Shown here piece after piece: positions 49,042 through 57,310 of a DNA stretch of 64,000 nucleotides. The number at the start of each line of letters is the position of its first letter. Position 1 is the stretch's first letter. The notes under the pieces were generated by a model. That model searched no databases and had not been told where the DNA came from. It worked only from the letters and a program-made list of their open reading frames with translations. Location: positions 124,001 to 188,000 of the forward strand of contig JAJDUK010000031.1 of NCBI GenBank assembly GCA_022826665.1. The letters are read 5' to 3'. The translations under genes were made by a program, and so were the position numbers. The stretch comes from Alphaproteobacteria bacterium. GTDB taxonomy: Bacteria > Pseudomonadota > Alphaproteobacteria > UBA828.

Positions 49042-51053
49042 GGGCCGGCTCCGGTGGCGATGTGGAGGTGGCCGGCGTCATCGGCGGTGAGCGTCGCGCC
49101 CGGCGGCACGACCACGGTCGACCACGCATCGTCCACGATGACCGGCCCATCCAGCGAACTATCCGGGCTCAGGCCCGCGCGGTCGTAGCGCGGCGTCGGC
49201 ACCGATCCGCCGGAATCGAACGTGCAGGGCTGCGTCTTGGTGGGGGAGGGCGGCTCGTTCGCCTTGGTCGTAGGGGAACGCACCTCGCCGTTGCGAGGCG
49301 CCGCGACGCGCATGCGGATCGAGACCAGCTCCCACGGCTCCTCGGTGGCGAAGCCGTAGAGCGCCCGGTGACGCTCAATGAAGGTGCGGCCCAGCTCCAG
49401 CGGGTCGTCGAGCGCCGCATCCGCGATCTCGATGGCGTAGCTCTGGCCGCTGTAGCGGACCGACGCCACCTCCTCGACCGTGAGCGCTGCGTCCTCGTGG
49501 CCGGCCGCCGAGAGCGGCGCGGCGAGGGTCGCGCGGAGCTCCCGCCGCACGCCGTCCACGCGCGCCTGAACCCACGAGTCGGCGGCCATCCGCAGCGTCC
49601 GCTGCTGCGCGTAGCTCATCTCCGCGCCGACACAGCCGAGCGCCGAGAACATGCTGGAATGCGCAGGGACCACCACCTTGTCGATGGCGAAGGCGCGGGC
49701 CAGCGCTACCGCGTGCATGGGGCCCGCGCCGCCGAAGGCGAGCAGCGTGCAGCTGCGCCCGTCGACGCCGCGCTCCACCGTCACTCGGCGCAGCGCCCGC
49801 AGCATCGCCGCGTTCGCCACCCTGACCACGCCCAGAGCCGCGGCCTCCGGCGTCATGTCCATGGCCGAACCGAGCGGCGCGATCACGTCGTGGGCCGCGC
49901 GCGCATCCAGGTGCACGTCCCCGCCCAGCACACGGTCCGTGTCCATGTATCCCAGCAGCAGGTTGGCGTCGGTGACGGTCGGCCGGTCGCCGCCCTTGGC
50001 GTAGCAGGCGGGTCCGGGGACGGCGCCAGCGCTCTCCGGCCCGACCATCAGCGAGCCGTGATCGAGCCGGGCGATGGAGCCGCCGCCCGCACCGATGGAC
50101 TCCACCGCCACCATGGGCTGGCGCAGGGGCCGCCCGCCGAGGGAGCGGTCGCTCGCGATCTGCGCCGCGCCGTCAAGGATCAGGCAGACGTCGGTGGTGG
50201 TGCCGCCCATGTCGAAGCTGATGGCACGCTCGATCCCGAGCGCGCGGGCCATGCGCCCGGCCGCGGCGACACCGGCGGCGGGGCCCGAGGCGGCAAGCCC
50301 GAGCGGCAGGTCGCGGAGCGCCGCAGGCGAGGCCATGCCGCCGGCGGAATGGAAGAGATGCAGCCGGGAGTCCTCCGGTTTCGCCGCCTCCAGGTCGTCC
50401 ATGTACGCCGCCGCCAGCGGCATGACGCCGGCGCTCAGCGCCGTGGTCGCGGTCCGCTCGTATTCCCGCGCCTCGGGATTGACCCGGTGCGAGAGCGCGA
50501 CGTAGGGGAACCGCGCGCGCAGCCTTTCGCCGAGCGCTTCCTCGTGCGCCGGGTTGGCGTAGGAATGCAGCAGCGAGACGGCGACCGCCTCGGCGCCGCT
50601 CGCCGCGACGCGTCCGATCGCGTCCGCCACTGAGTCCGGGTCCAGTGCGGTCATGACCTGGCCGTCGTGGTCGAGCCGCTCGGTCACCTCGAAGCGGCGT
50701 TCGGCCGGCACCTGGGGTGTGAGCTTCGGCGGCAGGTCCAGCCGGTAGAGGTGGCGCCGGTTCTGGCGCCCGATGGCGAGCGTGTCCGAAAAGCCGCGCG
50801 TCGCGATCAGCGCGACCCTCGCGTGCGCACCCTGGATGATGGCGTTGGTGACGATGGTGGTGCCGTGGATCAGGTCGTCCACGTCCGCCCATTGGAGATC
50901 GACCGCGCCGAGCGCCGCCACCAGGCCCGCGATGCGGTCGTCGGTGCGGGAGGGGACCTTCGCGGCTCTCACCTCGCCGCGCGCCCGGTGATGGGCGATC
51001 ACGTCGGTGAACGTGCCGCCGACATCGATACCGACTTGCCATCCCTTCGGCAC
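49038..51053 (-). CDS. hyuA: Hydantoinase A / N-methylhydantoinase alpha subunit
   Basis: 671 residues of the HyuA family: N-terminal ATPase motif VGIDVGGTFTDVI, ISFDMGGTTTDVCLI phosphate loop, and AFGGAGPMHAVALA. It activates the substrate by phosphorylation for HyuB. Start GTG 51051-51053 with GGAGG seven bases upstream. It is the first gene of the minus-strand run that ends with potF, about 64 nt downstream of the palindromic operator. Confidence 0.93.
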   Translation of the reverse strand: MPKGWQVGIDVGGTFTDVIAHHRARGEVRAAKVPSRTDDRIAGLVAALGAVDLQWADVDDLIHGTTIVTNAIIQGAHARVALIATRGFSDTLAIGRQNRRHLYRLDLPPKLTPQVPAERRFEVTERLDHDGQVMTALDPDSVADAIGRVAASGAEAVAVSLLHSYANPAHEEALGERLRARFPYVALSHRVNPEAREYERTATTALSAGVMPLAAAYMDDLEAAKPEDSRLHLFHSAGGMASPAALRDLPLGLAASGPAAGVAAAGRMARALGIERAISFDMGGTTTDVCLILDGAAQIASDRSLGGRPLRQPMVAVESIGAGGGSIARLDHGSLMVGPESAGAVPGPACYAKGGDRPTVTDANLLLGYMDTDRVLGGDVHLDARAAHDVIAPLGSAMDMTPEAAALGVVRVANAAMLRALRRVTVERGVDGRSCTLLAFGGAGPMHAVALARAFAIDKVVVPAHSSMFSALGCVGAEMSYAQQRTLRMAADSWVQARVDGVRRELRATLAAPLSAAGHEDAALTVEEVASVRYSGQSYAIEIADAALDDPLELGRTFIERHRALYGFATEEPWELVSIRMRVAAPRNGEVRSPTTKANEPPSPTKTQPCTFDSGGSVPTPRYDRAGLSPDSSLDGPVIVDDAWSTVVVPPGATLTADDAGHLHIATGAGP

Positions 51054-51116
51054 GGGCCTGCCTCCGGATGCCGGGTCGCCGGGCGGCCTTTCTTGCGGAC
51101 CGTTACGGCAACCGAG

Positions 51117-51147
51117 GTTATCGAATATCGAAAGTTATTTCGATAAC
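51117..51147 (-). promoter_or_regulatory. Palindromic operator upstream of hyuA
   Basis: GTTATCGAA (51117-51125) and TTCGATAAC (51139-51147) are a perfect 9-bp inverted repeat with a 13-nt spacer in an AT-rich island, followed by a further TCGATAAAG. The minus-strand word ATCGAAATAACTT (51132-51144) recurs with one change upstream of ccr. It is a likely binding site for the operon regulator, possibly the IclR protein. Confidence 0.6.
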
Positions 51148-51294
51148 TCGATAAAGATGCGCCGTCTCCGGGCGTCCGTCAACAGGAAATTTCGACAGTG
51201 CTGTGGAGTGGCCGGTGACGGGGTGGCCCCCGGTCGCGCCGGTAGGCGCGCGGAATCGCAGGGCGGCCGGCTGCCGTGAGCGATAAAGAGGCCG

Positions 51295-51323
51295 GAGCGT
51301 TTCCGTGCAAAACGGAAACGCTC
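51295..51323 (-). terminator. Hairpin after ccr
   Basis: GAGCGTTTCCGT (51295-51306) and ACGGAAACGCTC (51312-51323) form a perfect 12-bp stem with a 5-nt loop GCAAA, nine bases after the ccr stop. On the minus strand it is followed by CCGGCCTCTTTATCG, with only a weak T-tract. It would separate ccr from hyuA. Confidence 0.65.
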
Positions 51324-51331
51324 TTGAGGAG

Positions 51332-52564
51332 CTACGACGCTCCTTGTCCAGGCTCCGTCGCGTTCACGAGTGCGGCCATGTTTCCGTACGGGTGGCGGTT
51401 CTCGTACATCTGCTGATGCGCCTCGCCGATTTCGTCGAACGAGAAGGTGTGAGACAGGCAGGGGTCGACCTTCCGGTCCATGATCATCCGGTTTACGGCC
51501 GCGGCCTGCTCGTCGTTCGAAAGGTGGCTGCCCTGAAACCGCTTCTGCCGCATCCAGTGGTAGCGAAGGTCGAGTGTCGCGGTGTACCCGGTCGTTCCGG
51601 CGCAAATGACGATCATGCCGCCCGTCGCGCACAGGAATCCCGAGGTCGGCAGCGTCGCCTCGCCTGGGTGCTCAAAGACGATGCGGGGGCTCGCCTTCTC
51701 GCCAGCCGCTTCCCAGAAGGCCTTGCCGAACGCCCGTGCGCCCTTGAACCACTGCCCCCAATCCTTGCTGCTCGTGTCGGGCATCGGACCCCAGTGGTCG
51801 AAATCGTTCCGGTTGATCACGCCGACGGCGCCATGGTCGAGACAGAACTGCCGTTTCTCTTCATCGGACACGACTGCCACCGGTTTACCGCCGTTCGCCG
51901 TCACGATCTGGAGCGCCAGCGCGCCGAGCCCGCCGGCGGCGCCCCACACCAAAACGTAGTCGCCCTCTTCGACGACGTTCGGCGACCAACCCATGAGCAT
52001 TCGGTACGCGGTCGACGCACAAAGCAGGTAGCAGCCGGCGGCCTCCCACGAGAGATGCTTGGGCTTCGGCTGACACTGGTGAGATTGAGCACGGGCAAAC
52101 TGGCAGTAGCTGCCATAATTGGTCTGGTAGCCCCAGATGCGCGTGCTTTCGGCAAGCATGGGGTCGCGTCCGGACAGCACCCACGGGTCGTCCGGCTCCC
52201 ACCAACCGCTATGGACGACGACTTCGTCACCGGGGCGGACGTTCGTCACCTGATCGCCGACTGCGAACACGATGCCCGAGCAGTCGCTGCCACCCGCGTG
52301 AAAGTCTTCCGGCTCTCCCTTCCTCTGCCGGTCGGCGATGACATCGACGGGCTTGCCCAGAGCTGCCCAGACGTTGTTGTAGTTGATTCCGGTTGCCATG
52401 ACGTAGACGAGCACGTCGAGCGGACCGATTTCGGGGGTGTCGATGACTTCTCGCTGCCATGCGTCCTTGGGTTCGCCGAAACGATCCTGGCGCACGGCGA
52501 ACGCATGCATCTTTTCCGGCACCTCACCCAGCGGCGGGCGGTCGCCGAGATCATATAACTCCAT
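51332..52564 (-). CDS. ccr: Crotonyl-CoA carboxylase/reductase
   Basis: 410-residue medium-chain dehydrogenase/reductase of the Ccr family, which reductively carboxylates crotonyl-CoA to ethylmalonyl-CoA with NADPH. Family blocks include [47 protein letters not shown] (nucleotide fold) and [11 protein letters not shown] near the C-terminus. In place of the usual TNFGSFAQF the sequence has TNYGSYCQF. No other ethylmalonyl-CoA pathway genes are adjacent, so it may supply a specialised carboxylated acyl-CoA. ATG 52564 follows GGGAGG. Confidence 0.9.
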   Translation of the reverse strand: MELYDLGDRPPLGEVPEKMHAFAVRQDRFGEPKDAWQREVIDTPEIGPLDVLVYVMATGINYNNVWAALGKPVDVIADRQRKGEPEDFHAGGSDCSGIVFAVGDQVTNVRPGDEVVVHSGWWEPDDPWVLSGRDPMLAESTRIWGYQTNYGSYCQFARAQSHQCQPKPKHLSWEAAGCYLLCASTAYRMLMGWSPNVVEEGDYVLVWGAAGGLGALALQIVTANGGKPVAVVSDEEKRQFCLDHGAVGVINRNDFDHWGPMPDTSSKDWGQWFKGARAFGKAFWEAAGEKASPRIVFEHPGEATLPTSGFLCATGGMIVICAGTTGYTATLDLRYHWMRQKRFQGSHLSNDEQAAAVNRMIMDRKVDPCLSHTFSFDEIGEAHQQMYENRHPYGNMAALVNATEPGQGAS

Positions 52565-52663
52565 TTGCTTCCTCCCCTCACGCTCCGCGATCCACATTGG
52601 GGACGAAGCCGCAGGCACTAGGTCTTCACGCGATAACCCGCTATCAGCAGCGCGTGTGTGCTT

Positions 52664-52676
52664 AAGCTATTTCGAT
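52664..52676 (-). promoter_or_regulatory. Sequence shared with the hyuA operator, upstream of ccr
   Basis: The minus-strand word ATCGAAATAGCTT (100 nt before ccr) matches ATCGAAATAACTT in the hyuA operator in 12 of 13 positions, again in an AT-rich island with GATATCGAAA. It suggests joint control of ccr and the hyu-cox-hdc-pot run. Confidence 0.45.
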
Positions 52677-52837
52677 ATCTCACTAATTGTCGAGTAAATC
52701 TGCTGCCGTGCTCTCCCCAGAATTCGCGTTATCGCCGAAACCCCGTTTTCCAGCACCATCGGCTTCGCCGATGCGGTCCCAGACTCCGCTGCGCCGGTGT
52801 ACCGGATCGCCGCATCGGCCCTCGAATCGGAACCTAA

Positions 52838-53101
52838 CCCGCATATCTCACCAGGGTCATGGTCTGCGCGGCGCTGTCCGGCCTACAGAGCAGGAAAGCC
52901 GCGAAGCGCGATGCGGGGACATCGGGGGAGCGGCTTGACGCACTCTGTAGGCCGGGGAGCGCCGCCCTTCGGGTCGCGCCCAGGCGCCCGCCCGCGTCGT
53001 CGCGGGCCTCAACCGTATTCCCTGATACGCTTTTCGGCCCGCTCCTGGCGGATCGAACGCCTGGACGCGACGCAGGCCGTGACCGTGGTGAGAAATGCGG
53101 G
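52838..53101. mobile_element. 264-bp non-coding element with terminal inverted repeats (MITE-like)
   Basis: The left end CCCGCATATCTCACCAGGGT then CATGG, and the complement of the right end CCCGCATTTCTCACCACGGT then CACGG, are imperfect inverted repeats of about 25-35 nt. Inside is a second inverted repeat (52871-52890 and 52943-52962, 18 of 20 paired, core CCGGCCTACAGAG). CTAA and CTGA flank the ends, a possible imperfect 4-bp target duplication. No transposase frame is present. A further copy of one end is at 20185. The ends suggest mobilisation by a related full-length element; the family is not certain. Confidence 0.7.
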
Positions 53102-53280
53102 CTGAGCCTCTTCGGTTTGGAGTTGCCCCGCTTTGGCGGACACCTGATCGGTTGGGAGAAAGGAGTTCACGATGTCGATGACACGTCCGCCCCATGCATC
53201 TGCGTTCCGTGAACGGATGGTCGAGCTGGTTCTCTCGGGCCGCTCACCGGAGGAGCTGGCCCGTCGGGTTCGGGCCGGGG
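53102..53280 (+). pseudogene. IS3-type insertion sequence remnant with the 5' part of orfA
   Basis: After a GCCCCGCTTTGGCGGACACC segment like the left ends of some IS3-group elements, a frame opens at ATG 53172 with GAAAGGAG upstream and reads HASAFRERMVELVLSGRSPE then ELARRVRAG, the start of an IS3 OrfA helix-turn-helix (usual pattern EFRERMVxLVRxGRSPEELA). Similarity stops near 53275 at the end of the neighbouring minus-strand gene, where the frame merely continues antisense. The rest of orfA and all of orfB are gone. The 52565-53280 gap thus holds the ccr promoter, the MITE-like element and this remnant. Confidence 0.7.
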
Positions 53281-53955
53281 TCACGCGGTCTGTGGGATTG
53301 GCAGTCCGAACAGGAAACGCCGGCTGCCGGCCAGCTCCCGGCGCCGCTTCAGGTCCATGGTGCAGTCCTCGGCGGCGTCGAGCGCGCGCACGGCGCTCTC
53401 GTAGAGCGGCAGCGCCGCGGCAACGGCGATGGAAGGCCGGATGCGCTCCACGGTGAAGTCCAGTTTTTCGCGCGCCTGCGCGATGGTGTAGCGGCCGTCC
53501 CGCACCCAATCGACGGTGATCCAGTCCAGGGTCTCCAGGAACGAGAGCGAGTCCGCCGCCTGCACGAAGTCGGCCTCCCAGCCGCCGCCGATCTCGTGCC
53601 GCAGGATGAGCCGGCGCACCCGCCGGATGAACGCCTCGTCCGGCGCCGGCGTGCGGCTGCGCAGCCATTCCTCGACGATGTTCGCAGACCGGGTGGAGTG
53701 CGCGAAGAGGTAGTCGGGATCGTCGAAGCCGTTGGTCGGCGTGCTGGAAGGCCCGCCGGGGAAGAACCGCTCCGCGTCGTGCGTCAATGCCGCGAATTTC
53801 ACTTCGGGCGAGGCCTCCGGGCATATCTTGATGGCCCACATCCGCGTCGCGATGAGATGCTCCAGCTGGTAGAAGCCGTCGAGCCACGCCATCGCATCGT
53901 CTTCCAGCGGCGAGAGACCGGCGTTCGCGTAACGGCCGCGGGCGGGATAATCCAT
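53281..53955 (-). CDS. HD-domain-like protein of unknown function
   Basis: 224 residues. Helical, with LIATRMWAIKICPEASPEVK, FAALTHDAERFFPG, RRLILRHEIGGGWEADFVQA and ADSLSFLETL; the order H...HD...H...D resembles HD-superfamily metal phosphohydrolases (pattern AxxHDxxR and HxxxxxxxxDxxQxADxLS), but I cannot name a family. It is the last gene of the second Cox operon, 10 nt after the large-subunit stop, start ATG 53953-53955. Its 3' end is right against the IS3 remnant, which may have trimmed the original downstream sequence, not the gene. Confidence 0.75.
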   Translation of the reverse strand: MDYPARGRYANAGLSPLEDDAMAWLDGFYQLEHLIATRMWAIKICPEASPEVKFAALTHDAERFFPGGPSSTPTNGFDDPDYLFAHSTRSANIVEEWLRSRTPAPDEAFIRRVRRLILRHEIGGGWEADFVQAADSLSFLETLDWITVDWVRDGRYTIAQAREKLDFTVERIRPSIAVAAALPLYESAVRALDAAEDCTMDLKRRRELAGSRRFLFGLPIPQTA

Positions 53956-53965
53956 CTCGGCTACC

Positions 53966-56329
53966 TCATCGTGGCTCGCGGGCGTTCCTCGCCGCCGACA
54001 GCGCCTGCCAGACGCGCTCCGGCGTGAGCGGCAGGGTCGAAATTTCCACGCCGTAGTCCGCCAGCGCATCGCAGACGGCGTTGGTGATGGCCGCCGCCGG
54101 CGGGATCGTGCCGACCTCGCCGACGCCGCGCACGCCGAAGGGCGTGATCGAGGAAGGGATCTCGGTGTGCAGCAGGTCGATGGGCGGCACGTCCATGATG
54201 GTGGGTGCGAAGTAGTCCAGCATGCTGCCGCTCACGAGCTGGCCCGTGCTTGCGTCGTAGCGCAGCTCCTCCGCCAGCGCCGCGCCCAGCCCCTGCACCA
54301 GGCCGCCCCGCACCTGGCCCTCGACCAGCGGCGGGTTGACCACGACGCCGCAGTCGTGCGCCATCACGAAGCGCTCCACGTCGAACTCCCCGCTCTCGAG
54401 ATCGACCGAGACCACCGCCGCGGCCGTGCCGAACGAGAACGAGGCGTGCGAGGGCTCGAAGTGTGCGGCCGCCTCCAGGCCCGGCGCTTCGTCTTCCGAA
54501 ATCCCCTGGCCGATGATGGCGCGGGTGAAGATGTCGGCGAGCGACACGGTGCGGCCGGGCTCGTCCGCCACGCGCACGGCGCGCCCGTGCACCTCCAGCG
54601 CATCCGGCGTCGATTGCAGCACCATGGCCGCGATGCGAAGCGTCTTGTCGCGCAAAGCGTCGGCGGCCTCGCGAATGGCGCCGGCGGCGGCGATCAGGGT
54701 GCGCGAGGCGAAGGCGCCGGTATTGAGCGGCGATGCCCCGCTATCCCCGGCATGGATGGTGATGGCCTCGTAGTCGATGCCGAAGACCTCGGCGCAGACT
54801 TGCGCGAACGCCGTCTCGCTTCCTTGCCCGAAGGTCGAGACGCCGGTGTAGAGGTCGATGCCGCCGGAACGGTTGGCGCGTAGGACGACGCTCTCGTGGG
54901 CGCCGAAGCGCGAGCCCCGGCCCGCGAGGAAGCGCGCGCTGGCATAGCCCGTGCGCTCGACGAAGGAGGCGAAGCCGATGCCCGTCAGCCGGCCGTCGTC
55001 GTGGCATTCCCGGCCTACGGCGCGGTGGGCGTCGTAGTCCACCGCGTCGGCGGCCATCTGAAGAGTCTTCAGGTAGTCGCCGTTGTCGTAGACCGCGCGG
55101 CTCGGCGTGGTCCAGGGCAGGTCTTCGGGCCGCAGCATGTTCGTTCGCCGCAGCTCCAGCGGGTCGACATCCAGGCGCCGCGCCAGCCGGTCGATCAGGA
55201 CCTCCAGGGCGAAGTTGACCTCCGGCTGGCCGTAGCCGCGATAGGCCCCGATCGGCGTCTTGTTGGTGAGGGCGACGCGGCGCTCGACCGCTGCATCGGC
55301 CACCTTGTAGGGGCCGGTGAAGACCACGCTGGAAAGCTGCGCCGAGCCGTAAGTCGAGTTCCAGGCGCCGAGGTCGGTGGTGTACTGGTTGGTGATCGCG
55401 ACGATGCGGCCGTCGGCCTCGGCGCCGATGCGGACCTCGTGCACGGCCTCGCGCGCCTGGGTGCTGGCGCGGAAGAACTCGAGGCGATCCTCGATCCACT
55501 TGACCGGACGCCGCAGCGCCATGGCGTGCAGCACCGCCAGCACGTCCTCCGGATAAAGCCCGAGCTTCATGCCGAATCCGCCGCCGACATCGGAGGCGAT
55601 GACGCGGATGCAGCCCTCGTCGAGCGGCAGGCACTCCGCCAGCTGCTGCCGGATCAGGTGCGGCGTCTGGGTGGAGGCGTGGACCTCCAGCGTGCGGGCG
55701 CCGGCGCGCCAGTGGGCGACGATGCCGCGCGCCTCCATGGGCAGCGCGCTCACCCGGTTCACGTGGAAGCGCCCCTCGACGACGACCGGGGCCTCGGCCA
55801 AGCGGGCCTCCGGCTCGCCGGCGCGGTCCACGTTGCTGGTCAGCAGGTTCGAGGGCAGGGTCTCCCGATGCAGCACCGGCGCGTCGTCGGCGAGCGCGCC
55901 CAGCGTGTCGGTCACGTGCGGCAGGGGCTCGTAGTCGATGTCGATCAGCTCCAGCGCGTCCTCGGCAATGGCACGGCTGGCCGCGACCACGCTCACCACC
56001 GGCTGGCCCTCGTGGATCGCCTCCTCGCCCGCCAGCGCGTAGTAGGGCAGCAGCGGCGCGCCGGGCACGGGCCTCAACACGGTCAGCGGCTCGCTCGCGG
56101 CCCGCACGTCGGCGCCGGTCAGGATGTGCCGCACGTCGGCGAGCGCGCGGGCTTGCGCCACGTCGATGGCGCCGATGGCGGCGCGGGGGAAGGGGCAGCG
56201 GCCCACCGCCATCTCCAGCTGATGGGCAAGCTGTACGTCGTCGGTGAAGAGGCCGTCGCCGCGCAGCAGACGGTCGTCCTCCTTGCGCGGGAGCGCGGCG
56301 CCGATGAGGCTCTGGCGGGGTGCGCTCAC
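53966..56329 (-). CDS. Molybdenum hydroxylase large subunit (form II CoxL type)
   Basis: 787 residues. Hammerhead N-domain, then IASDVGGGFGMKLGLYPED, the AYRGYGQPEVNFALE active-site loop of form II enzymes, and GVRGVGEVGTIPP with the catalytic Glu. It hydroxylates an unknown substrate; form I CO dehydrogenase is excluded by lack of AYRCSFR. Start GTG 56327-56329 overlaps the small-subunit stop (GTGA). Confidence 0.92.
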   Translation of the reverse strand: MSAPRQSLIGAALPRKEDDRLLRGDGLFTDDVQLAHQLEMAVGRCPFPRAAIGAIDVAQARALADVRHILTGADVRAASEPLTVLRPVPGAPLLPYYALAGEEAIHEGQPVVSVVAASRAIAEDALELIDIDYEPLPHVTDTLGALADDAPVLHRETLPSNLLTSNVDRAGEPEARLAEAPVVVEGRFHVNRVSALPMEARGIVAHWRAGARTLEVHASTQTPHLIRQQLAECLPLDEGCIRVIASDVGGGFGMKLGLYPEDVLAVLHAMALRRPVKWIEDRLEFFRASTQAREAVHEVRIGAEADGRIVAITNQYTTDLGAWNSTYGSAQLSSVVFTGPYKVADAAVERRVALTNKTPIGAYRGYGQPEVNFALEVLIDRLARRLDVDPLELRRTNMLRPEDLPWTTPSRAVYDNGDYLKTLQMAADAVDYDAHRAVGRECHDDGRLTGIGFASFVERTGYASARFLAGRGSRFGAHESVVLRANRSGGIDLYTGVSTFGQGSETAFAQVCAEVFGIDYEAITIHAGDSGASPLNTGAFASRTLIAAAGAIREAADALRDKTLRIAAMVLQSTPDALEVHGRAVRVADEPGRTVSLADIFTRAIIGQGISEDEAPGLEAAAHFEPSHASFSFGTAAAVVSVDLESGEFDVERFVMAHDCGVVVNPPLVEGQVRGGLVQGLGAALAEELRYDASTGQLVSGSMLDYFAPTIMDVPPIDLLHTEIPSSITPFGVRGVGEVGTIPPAAAITNAVCDALADYGVEISTLPLTPERVWQALSAARNAREPR

Positions 56330-56817
56330 CGCGAAGCCTCGGGCTCGTCCGCGTTCAGGTACTCCTCCACCGCGCGCAGGATGTTCTCGTAGCCGGTGCA
56401 GCGGCAGAGGACGCCCACAAGCTCTTCGCGGACTTCCGCGCGGGAGAGCGTCCGTCCGCTCGCCTTCAGGCTCTCCGCCAGCATCAGGAAGCCCGGCGTG
56501 CAGTAACCGCACTGCAGCGCGTGGTGCCGCTTGAAGGACTCCTGAGCGGCGTTGAGGCGGTCGCCCTCGGCCAGGGCTTCGACCGTTGTCACCTCCGCGC
56601 CGTCCAGCTGCACGGCGAGCATGAGGCAGGACTTGATGGCGGCGCCGTCCACCAGGATCGTGCACATGCCGCAGACGCCCTGCTCGCAGCCGACGTGGGT
56701 GCCGGTCCAGCCCAGGCGGTGGCGCAGGAAGTCGGCCGCGTGCATGCGGACGGGTGCGTCTGCTGATACCGCCTCGCCGTTCAGGCGGAAGGCGATGGCG
56801 CGTTCAGTGCCGCTCAA
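56326..56817 (-). CDS. Molybdenum hydroxylase small subunit (2x 2Fe-2S, CoxS type)
   Basis: 163 residues. Ferredoxin cluster CEQGVCGMCTILVDG with CLMLAVQ, and helical-domain cluster CGYC/CRCTGYENI. The start is taken as TTG 56815-56817, seven bases after GGAGG, which overlaps the end of coxG by 14 nt; a longer frame upstream lies wholly inside coxG. Electron carrier between the Mo and FAD chains. Confidence 0.9.
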   Translation of the reverse strand: MSGTERAIAFRLNGEAVSADAPVRMHAADFLRHRLGWTGTHVGCEQGVCGMCTILVDGAAIKSCLMLAVQLDGAEVTTVEALAEGDRLNAAQESFKRHHALQCGYCTPGFLMLAESLKASGRTLSRAEVREELVGVLCRCTGYENILRAVEEYLNADEPEASR

Positions 56818-57310
56818 CGGCTGCCTCCCCGGGTCGGGGCGCCGCGCCGGGCGCATCGGCGGCCGAAAGCGCTTGCTCCAGGTTGCAAGCGAATTGGGCT
56901 GTCACCTTCGCGGCGTGCTTGTTGATCACCGCGCTGCCGACGGTGCCGAGCACGCCGGCCAGCGCGACCTCGCCCTCCACCGAGACGCAGGTCTCGCCGC
57001 CCGCCTCCGTCAGCGTCACCGCGTTCTGGGCGCGGAAGTTGCCGACCGCGCCGCGCACCGCCTTGCCGGTGGCGGTGAACGCGATGCGCGCGCCGGCGAC
57101 GCGCTCGGTGATGCGGACCTTGGCCTGGAAAGTCGTCGACATGGGCCCGAGTTTTTGGGTCGCGCGGACGGAATAGCTGTCGTCCTCGCTCTCCAGCGGC
57201 TCCGCCGTCTCGACGCCGGGCATGCACTGCGCGACCTCCAGCGGCCGCTCGAAGAAGCGCCAGACCGTATCGCCGCTCGCCCGGACGCGGAACTCGTGGC
57301 GATACTTCAT
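56804..57310 (-). CDS. CoxG-like SRPBCC protein
   Basis: 168 residues of the CO-dehydrogenase subunit G family (START/Bet v1-like cavity fold): PLEVAQCMPGVE, GPMSTTFQAKVRITE, SVEGEVALAGVLGTVGSAVI. In Oligotropha CoxG helps anchor the enzyme at the membrane; the presence of coxG here marks the operon as a full Cox-like set. ATGA overlap with the FAD subunit stop. Confidence 0.9.
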   Translation of the reverse strand: MKYRHEFRVRASGDTVWRFFERPLEVAQCMPGVETAEPLESEDDSYSVRATQKLGPMSTTFQAKVRITERVAGARIAFTATGKAVRGAVGNFRAQNAVTLTEAGGETCVSVEGEVALAGVLGTVGSAVINKHAAKVTAQFACNLEQALSAADAPGAAPRPGEAAVERH

